Positions 4,694 to 8,195 of a DNA stretch of 8,195 nucleotides are shown here, in pieces. How positions within the stretch are numbered: the first letter of the stretch is position 1; every line of letters begins with the position of its first letter. Location of the stretch: NCBI GenBank assembly GCA_022563055.1, contig JADFOB010000044.1:1-8195 (forward strand), given 5' to 3'. This DNA comes from Planctomycetota bacterium. Its GTDB lineage: Bacteria > Planctomycetota > Phycisphaerae > UBA1845. The position numbers and the translations under genes were made by a program. The notes under the pieces are model-generated. The model was not told where the DNA came from, searched no databases, and saw only the letters and a program-made list of their open reading frames with translations.

Positions 4694-6694
4694 TCAAGTT
4701 GCCGGTGCGGTTTGGGCGGGGATGGGGGTGGTGTAGCCGTCGGCGGCGTCGGCGTGCTCCTCGCCGAAGCGGACGAGGCGGGCGCTGTTGAAGATGACGA
4801 CGGCTGTGGCGACGGTGTGAGCCATGGCGGCGACGATGGGGCTCAGCGGACCCCAGATCGCCAGCGTCATCATCACCACGATGAACCCGACGCCGAACAG
4901 GATGTTCTGCCACACGACGCGCGTCGTCCCCCGCGAGAGACGAATCAGGAACGGAAGCCGCCTTAGATCGTTGCTCATCAGAGCGATCGAGGCGGAGTTG
5001 ATGGCCACGTCGCTACCGGCTACCCCCATGGCGATACCCAGATCGCTGGCGGCCAGCATCGGCGCGTCGTTGACGCCGTCGCCGACGACGGCTACGCGGT
5101 GGCCCCGGCGTTTGAGTTCGTCGACGAGCTTGAGCTTCTCGTGGGGCAACACCTCGGCGTGAACCTCGGTGCAACCCATCTCCGCTCCGACACGCCGCGC
5201 GACCGACCACTTGTCGCCCGTCACCATCGAAAGGTGGTGGATATTAAGCTCTCTGAGTTCATCGATGGCTTCGCGGGCTTCACTCCGCGTGCGATCTTCC
5301 AGGCCGATCCAGCCGAGGCATTGCTTGTTGCGTGAGACGTAGAGCAGGCTGACGCCCTCGGGTTCCGCGTAGTCGGGGTTCTTGGTCAGGCTGACGTCCG
5401 CTCCCTCATCGCTGAGCCACTTCAACCGCCCGACCAAGACATCATTCTCGCCAACCTGGCCGCTCACACCGCGCCCGGCGGTCTCCTTGAACGCCGCAGG
5501 TTGCGTGAGTTTGATCTTCGCCTGCTTGGCAACCTGAACGACGGCCAAAGCGGCTGGGTGCTTGCTCATCTGTTCGACGGAAGCGGCTGCATGAAGGAGG
5601 TCAGCCCCTTCGATGCCTGGTGCGGGCTTGAGCTGCGTGACCGAGAGTTCCCCGGTGGTGAGCGTGCCGGTCTTGTCGAACACGACGGCTGTCAGCGTCC
5701 GGGCAAACTCCAGTTGCACGACGTTCTTGATCAGGATTCCCAGTCGAGCGGCGCAGCTCAGTGCCGCCACCATGGCAGTCGGTGTGGCCAGCACCAACGC
5801 GCACGGGCAGGCGATGATGAGCATCGTGATGGCCTTTTGCACACCCTCGTCCTTGTTCTGAGAGAAGAACCAGACGACGGCTGCCAACATGCAGATCGTC
5901 GGCGTATACCACCCGGCGTAGCGGTCGATCAGGCGCATGAGCGGCGTGCGCGTACTCTCGGCATCGAGAATGAGTTGCTGCACGCGCCCGAGCGTTGTAT
6001 CGGCACCGGCTTTGGTGACTCGAACGTCGAGCGCACCGGTCAGGTTGCTCGTGCCGCTGAAGACCTCATCCCCCTCGCCCTTGTCGATTGGAAGGGATTC
6101 GCCGGTGATGTTGGCCTGGTTGACCGTCGAAGTGCCGGTCACGACTTCGCCATCGGCTGGAATGTTGTCCCCAGGACGAATGCGGATCAGCTCGCCGGGG
6201 TGCAGCGCCTTGGCGTCAACCACTTCCTCTGTGCCGTCGGGTAGAAGGCGGTGGGCTTGATCCGGTGTCAGGCGGAGGAGTGATTCGATCGACGCCCGCG
6301 CGCCCAGCGCCGTTCGCGTTTCGATCAGGTTCGAGAGGATCATGAAGAACGCGATGATCCCGGCTTCTTGGTACTCACCCAGTGCGATGGCGGCGACGAC
6401 TGCCAGCGCTACGAGCTCTTCCATGTGGGCTTGGCTGGAGAGCAGTCCCTTGATTCCATGCCAGACCAGCGGGGCACCCAGGAGGAGCGCACCGGCGAGC
6501 GCCAACACCTGGGAGTAGGGCGTCTGAGCGCCACCACCACCCGCGACCTCGTACTGAAAGAGCGTCCGCGCGACGATCGGGAAATCGACGACGAACGAGC
6601 TGACAACCAACATGCCTCCCATCAGCGTGCCGATGAGCAGACCGGTGGCCTTTGCGGTTTCCGCCTCAATATCGTGCAGGTGTGCGTGCGCCAT
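4694..6694 (-). CDS. P1B-type heavy-metal translocating P-type ATPase
   Basis: 666 residues, inner membrane. ATP-driven export of a transition-metal ion is expected from the family. Eight hydrophobic segments fit the P1B topology (about 18-36, 62-78, 92-106, 110-122, 263-277, 290-310, 592-612, 615-636). Motifs: actuator-domain TGES (197-200), metal-site CPC in TM6 (296-298), phosphorylation DKTGTLT with Asp340, the P1B HP pair (379-380), and hinge GDGVNDAP (538-545). There is no N-terminal HMA or CxxC metal-binding domain; only a short His-rich start (AHAHLH). The Lys of TM7 and Asp of TM8 typical of Zn/Cd/Pb pumps are absent: TM7 reads QNILFGVGFI and TM8 reads AMAHTVATAVV, with His626 at the Asp position. 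The substrate is therefore uncertain (Zn/Cd/Co-like or Cu-like). No metal regulator or chaperone gene is adjacent. The Shine-Dalgarno is weak; an in-frame upstream ATG is closed by TAA. Confidence 0.95.
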   Translation of the reverse strand: MAHAHLHDIEAETAKATGLLIGTLMGGMLVVSSFVVDFPIVARTLFQYEVAGGGGAQTPYSQVLALAGALLLGAPLVWHGIKGLLSSQAHMEELVALAVVAAIALGEYQEAGIIAFFMILSNLIETRTALGARASIESLLRLTPDQAHRLLPDGTEEVVDAKALHPGELIRIRPGDNIPADGEVVTGTSTVNQANITGESLPIDKGEGDEVFSGTSNLTGALDVRVTKAGADTTLGRVQQLILDAESTRTPLMRLIDRYAGWYTPTICMLAAVVWFFSQNKDEGVQKAITMLIIACPCALVLATPTAMVAALSCAARLGILIKNVVQLEFARTLTAVVFDKTGTLTTGELSVTQLKPAPGIEGADLLHAAASVEQMSKHPAALAVVQVAKQAKIKLTQPAAFKETAGRGVSGQVGENDVLVGRLKWLSDEGADVSLTKNPDYAEPEGVSLLYVSRNKQCLGWIGLEDRTRSEAREAIDELRELNIHHLSMVTGDKWSVARRVGAEMGCTEVHAEVLPHEKLKLVDELKRRGHRVAVVGDGVNDAPMLAASDLGIAMGVAGSDVAINSASIALMSNDLRRLPFLIRLSRGTTRVVWQNILFGVGFIVVMMTLAIWGPLSPIVAAMAHTVATAVVIFNSARLVRFGEEHADAADGYTTPIPAQTAPAT

Positions 6695-7005
6695 GGCTTA
6701 AGTTTCGCTCATTTAGCCCGGACGGGCAACCTCGAAGTAACCACGTGTGCCACTGCTCTTTGAGCAGTGCCCCCGTGCGGTTTGACTCCTGCCGCCGGAC
6801 ACCGCCGGCACGGCAGTGGCACCAGCGAGCGGGGCCGACGTCGCCTGGATGAGCATCTTACGCGGCACAGGCGGGGTTGGTTCGCTGGATGGTTGGTTGG
6901 ATGGGTTGCCGGGACCGGCAGCTCGCGTACTCGAAGTGCGTCGGACGCCATATCCAGCCCACGCTCACGCCGCCCAGGCTCGGGTCGCCGTGGTGTACGC
7001 GCCTG
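6695..7005. other. Non-coding gap between the FG-GAP gene and the ATPase gene
   Basis: This 311-base gap shows no convincing gene. It holds the nested inverted repeats at 6747-6822 and a short TGGATGGTTGGTTGGATGGG tract near 6886-6905. It should carry the ATPase promoter at its left end, but I recognise no clear -35/-10 pair. Confidence 0.6.
6747..6822. repeat. Nested inverted repeats
   Basis: CACTGCTC (6751-6758) and GAGCAGTG (6762-6769) form a perfect 8-bp stem around TTT. An outer pair, GTGCCACTGC (6747-6756) and GCAGTGGCAC (6813-6822), is a perfect 10-bp inverted repeat sharing the left arm, so two alternative hairpins compete for one arm. This could be a repeat element, or a structure at the 3' end of the FG-GAP transcript, which ends at 7006. 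Confidence 0.55.
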
Positions 7006-8195
7006 CTACGATCCGCCTCCGCCGCCGCGGTTACTACCGAAGTTGTTCCCGTAGACGACGTAGGCGTCCCCGGCGTCGCGCCGGCGCCCCAGTTCCGCAT
7101 CGGTCGCGGCGGGCCCCTGCGGGAAGCTGAAGTCGATGAAATCCGCTTTGGGGTTGCCGATCGCGATATCTCCAAACCCGTCGCGGTTGATGTCCCCAAG
7201 GAATGCGACCGTGAGCGGGGCGGCCTCGTTGGGGCGACCCTTGAGATAGGGGCTTAGGAACACGATTCCGGGAAGATCATCCGTTCCAACCCGTTCCAGA
7301 CTCCAAGTGGTGTTGTGGAGGTGGGTTCCGCCGAAGATCAGGTAGACGACACCCAGTCGCTCACGCCCCGCCCGATCGATCCGTGTTTCACCCGGAACGG
7401 CAATCAGGATGTCTCCAAACCCATCCTGGTTAAAGTCGCCCGCCGAGCTGACGTCATAGCCCGCACGATCCCCGGTGCTTGCGCCGTGGAAGATCACGCC
7501 GGGCAAATCGGGCGTGGCAATCTGAGAGAGGACGCGGTCGCCGTCGGTGAACACGCCGCCGAAAATGATCCCCACAAAGCCGTTGTCGATCAGATGGTCA
7601 CAGCAGTCGTCTCCGCCGTTGACGAGGCAGGTAAAGACCGCGTTGTCGTCGTCTTCGATGTCACCATCGTTGTCATAATCAAAGATCTTGCACCGGTCGT
7701 CCGAGAAAACCTCCTCGCCGAAATTCGCCTTGCACTCGGCGAAGCCCGATGTGTCAAGGTCGGAAGAATCGATCTGGCCGTCTCCATTGAAATCGCCGGC
7801 ACACGTCGAACGCGTGACATTCCCGAAGTCCGCGCGGGGAGAGGAGATGAAGACATCGTCGATTCGGTCACCGTTCACGTCGAGCCCTGTGGCCTGACGC
7901 CATCCGATTTGATCCTCTCTCGTCTCACCACGGATTCGAAGCATCGGGGCGCGCAAACGCGGATCATCGGCTTTCTTCAGGTCGAAATCGCCAAGAATAC
8001 TCCGGCCGTAGAGGATGTAAACGGCTCCCGAATTCTCGAGCGCCGAGCCAAAGTCATTGAGCGGCGCGCCGCAGAGGATGTCATCCAGACCATCCTGATT
8101 GAAGTCGCCGGCGGACCGGGCGCCACCAAGAAAGTCATCCTTGTCCTCGGCGAACACCTGGAACACATCGGGGGGGCCGAACAGCCCGCGGTCGC
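7006..8195 (-). CDS. FG-GAP repeat protein with dockerin-like insertion (5' end beyond window)
   Basis: The frame is open to the window edge, so this is a 3' fragment of about 396 codons ending in TAG at 7006-7008. A GTG at 8166 could be read as a start, but coding sequence continues in frame upstream (DRGLFGPPD), so it is not a credible one. Numbering from that GTG, FG-GAP blades are seen at about 12-53 (GDFNQDGLDDILCGAP), 86-113 (LDVNGDRIDDVFISSP), 235-279 (GDFNQDGFGDILIAVP) and 316-377 (GDINRDGFGDIAIGNP), with calcium-type loops as in the integrin alpha-chain propeller. Between the second and third, residues about 122-189 hold two dockerin-like loops (DFNGDGQIDSSD at 125, DYDNDGDIEDDD at 163) and six Cys. 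The end is RGGGGGS with no membrane anchor or PEP-CTERM motif. It is probably exported; ligand and role are unknown. Confidence 0.9.
   Translation of the reverse strand, partial: DRGLFGPPDVFQVFAEDKDDFLGGARSAGDFNQDGLDDILCGAPLNDFGSALENSGAVYILYGRSILGDFDLKKADDPRLRAPMLRIRGETREDQIGWRQATGLDVNGDRIDDVFISSPRADFGNVTRSTCAGDFNGDGQIDSSDLDTSGFAECKANFGEEVFSDDRCKIFDYDNDGDIEDDDNAVFTCLVNGGDDCCDHLIDNGFVGIIFGGVFTDGDRVLSQIATPDLPGVIFHGASTGDRAGYDVSSAGDFNQDGFGDILIAVPGETRIDRAGRERLGVVYLIFGGTHLHNTTWSLERVGTDDLPGIVFLSPYLKGRPNEAAPLTVAFLGDINRDGFGDIAIGNPKADFIDFSFPQGPAATDAELGRRRDAGDAYVVYGNNFGSNRGGGGGS

Noticed and set aside
4126..4791. Open frames on both strands of the 4.0-4.8 kb gap
   Set aside because: Their translations are low-complexity Pro/Gly/Arg/His sequence derived from the hairpin repeats, with no domain and no convincing ribosome binding site.
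4694..6694. Copper exporter (copA) or zinc exporter (zntA) symbol
   Set aside because: The TM7/TM8 residues do not match either subgroup clearly and no metal-binding domain or regulator supports a choice, so no symbol was given.
7006..8166. FG-GAP protein starting at GTG 8166
   Set aside because: The frame stays open to the window edge with plausible coding sequence upstream, and no signal peptide follows the GTG, so the gene is partial.

Overview
The window reads like a high-GC bacterial chromosome of the Planctomycetota, possibly a Phycisphaerae-like lineage. The reasons are several large secreted proteins built from FG-GAP/VCBS repeats, an ASPIC/UnbV (CRTAC1-type) protein, dockerin-like DxDxDG insertions, a secreted protein with a C-terminal 'DIKPGSCPNP' module, and G+C-rich hairpin repeats between genes. 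This taxonomic call is inference. All five supported genes lie on the minus strand, so gene order runs from right to left.

Layout from right to left: (1) 7006-8195, the 3' part of a secreted FG-GAP protein with a Cys-rich dockerin-like insertion. (2) 6695-7005, a non-coding gap with nested inverted repeats. (3) 4694-6694, a P1B heavy-metal P-type ATPase with a CPC motif but an atypical TM7/TM8 metal site. (4) 3977-4693, a 0.7-kb non-coding gap with at least four copies of a G+C-rich hairpin repeat in both orientations. (5) 2516-3976, a secreted protein of unknown function with a strong Shine-Dalgarno. (6) 2220-2515, a gap carrying a second copy of the composite repeat. (7) 492-2219, a secreted CRTAC1-type protein with seven calcium-loop repeats and a C-terminal ASPIC/UnbV domain. 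(8) 495 to beyond base 1, a DUF3179 lipoprotein overlapping the previous stop by ATGA, so those two genes are probably co-transcribed and translationally coupled.

The most important observation is in the DUF3179 gene. A conventional reading ends at a TGA at 148-150 after 115 residues. That TGA sits exactly where the family has the first Cys of its CPLC motif. The same frame continues for 49 more codons with clear DUF3179 sequence (DRRV, VSGKV, LVMYDEETGSLW) up to the window edge. Thirteen bases after the UGA lies a perfect 8-bp hairpin with a 3-base GUU loop, placed like a bacterial SECIS element. I therefore annotate this gene as a probable selenocysteine-containing DUF3179 protein rather than a truncated one. 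Selenocysteine machinery cannot be checked in this window.

The remaining genes do not form an obvious single pathway. The CRTAC1-DUF3179 pair looks like an exported two-gene unit, and the others look like ordinary envelope, secretion or metal-homeostasis genes separated by repeat-bearing spacers.
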